The position numbers were made by a program, and so were the translations under genes. From the NCBI GenBank assembly GCA_034096865.1, contig JAWQFJ010001806.1:17501-35000 (forward strand): a DNA stretch of 17,500 bases, written 5' to 3'. Position 1 is the first letter of the stretch; each line of letters starts with the position of its first letter. This stretch comes from Theodoxus fluviatilis (taxonomy: Eukaryota > Mollusca > Gastropoda > Cycloneritida > Neritidae). The notes under the pieces were generated by a model. That model saw only the letters and a program-made list of their open reading frames with translations, was not told the DNA's origin and did no database searches. This document shows, piece after piece, positions 17,408-17,500 of this stretch.

Positions 17408-17469
<62 letters not shown>
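17408..17469 (+). repeat. (CA)n microsatellite, about 62 bp
   Basis: Uninterrupted CA dinucleotides. In NAPRT pre-mRNA this is complementary to the UG tracts at 6486-6587 and 14470-14549. Confidence 0.98.
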
Positions 17470-17471
<2 letters not shown>

Positions 17472-17500
17472 GTCAAAACTGCCTCATCAGTGCAACTTTA

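Overview
The window is animal nuclear DNA. It has spliceosomal introns with GT/AG borders, long simple repeats and several transposable elements, and no bacterial-style gene organisation. I think a marine mollusc, probably a gastropod, is most likely. The basis is the non-vertebrate protein sequence and a repeat element full of TGACCTTGACC motifs of a kind I associate with mollusc genomes. This assignment is an inference.

One gene is clearly present: nicotinate phosphoribosyltransferase (NAPRT), on the + strand. Five consecutive internal exons are visible (2341-2456, 4057-4141, 6004-6112, 8731-8871, 14344-14428). They join in phase to give about 178 residues from the middle of the protein. 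The 5' exons lie before the window, and the exons encoding the C-terminal part lie after it. NAPRT makes nicotinic acid mononucleotide from nicotinic acid and PRPP, the first step of the Preiss-Handler route to NAD.

The rest is intron filled with repeats. Bases 1-432 hold the N-terminal part of a degraded Mutator-like transposase on the - strand. Intron a-b (2457-4056) holds a short DNA transposon with CAGGGTT ends, then GGA, GA and CATT repeats. Intron b-c (4142-6003) is almost entirely a 1.6-kb TCC tract. Intron c-d (6113-8730) holds a TG repeat, a 47-bp duplication, a fold-back repeat, a solo LTR and possibly a larger hAT-like element ending just before the acceptor. Intron d-e (8872-14343) starts with a 47-bp minisatellite that begins inside the last codons of exon d. 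It continues with a 1.3-kb Helentron-like element carrying about 30 nuclear-receptor half-sites, a 59-bp array, a 39-bp array, a CATC/CACC repeat, and a 1.34-kb LTR-like element with a perfect 5-bp target duplication and a 41-bp minisatellite bearing the POU octamer. The last 3 kb after exon e holds a TG repeat, a possible LTR remnant, a hairpin and a CA repeat.

The most unusual feature is the 47-bp array at 8864-9686. Each unit repeats the end of exon d with its 5' splice site, and also carries a branch-point-like CTAAC, a pyrimidine run and an AG. This gives about 18 tandem donor sites and possible in-frame 9-nt microexons.
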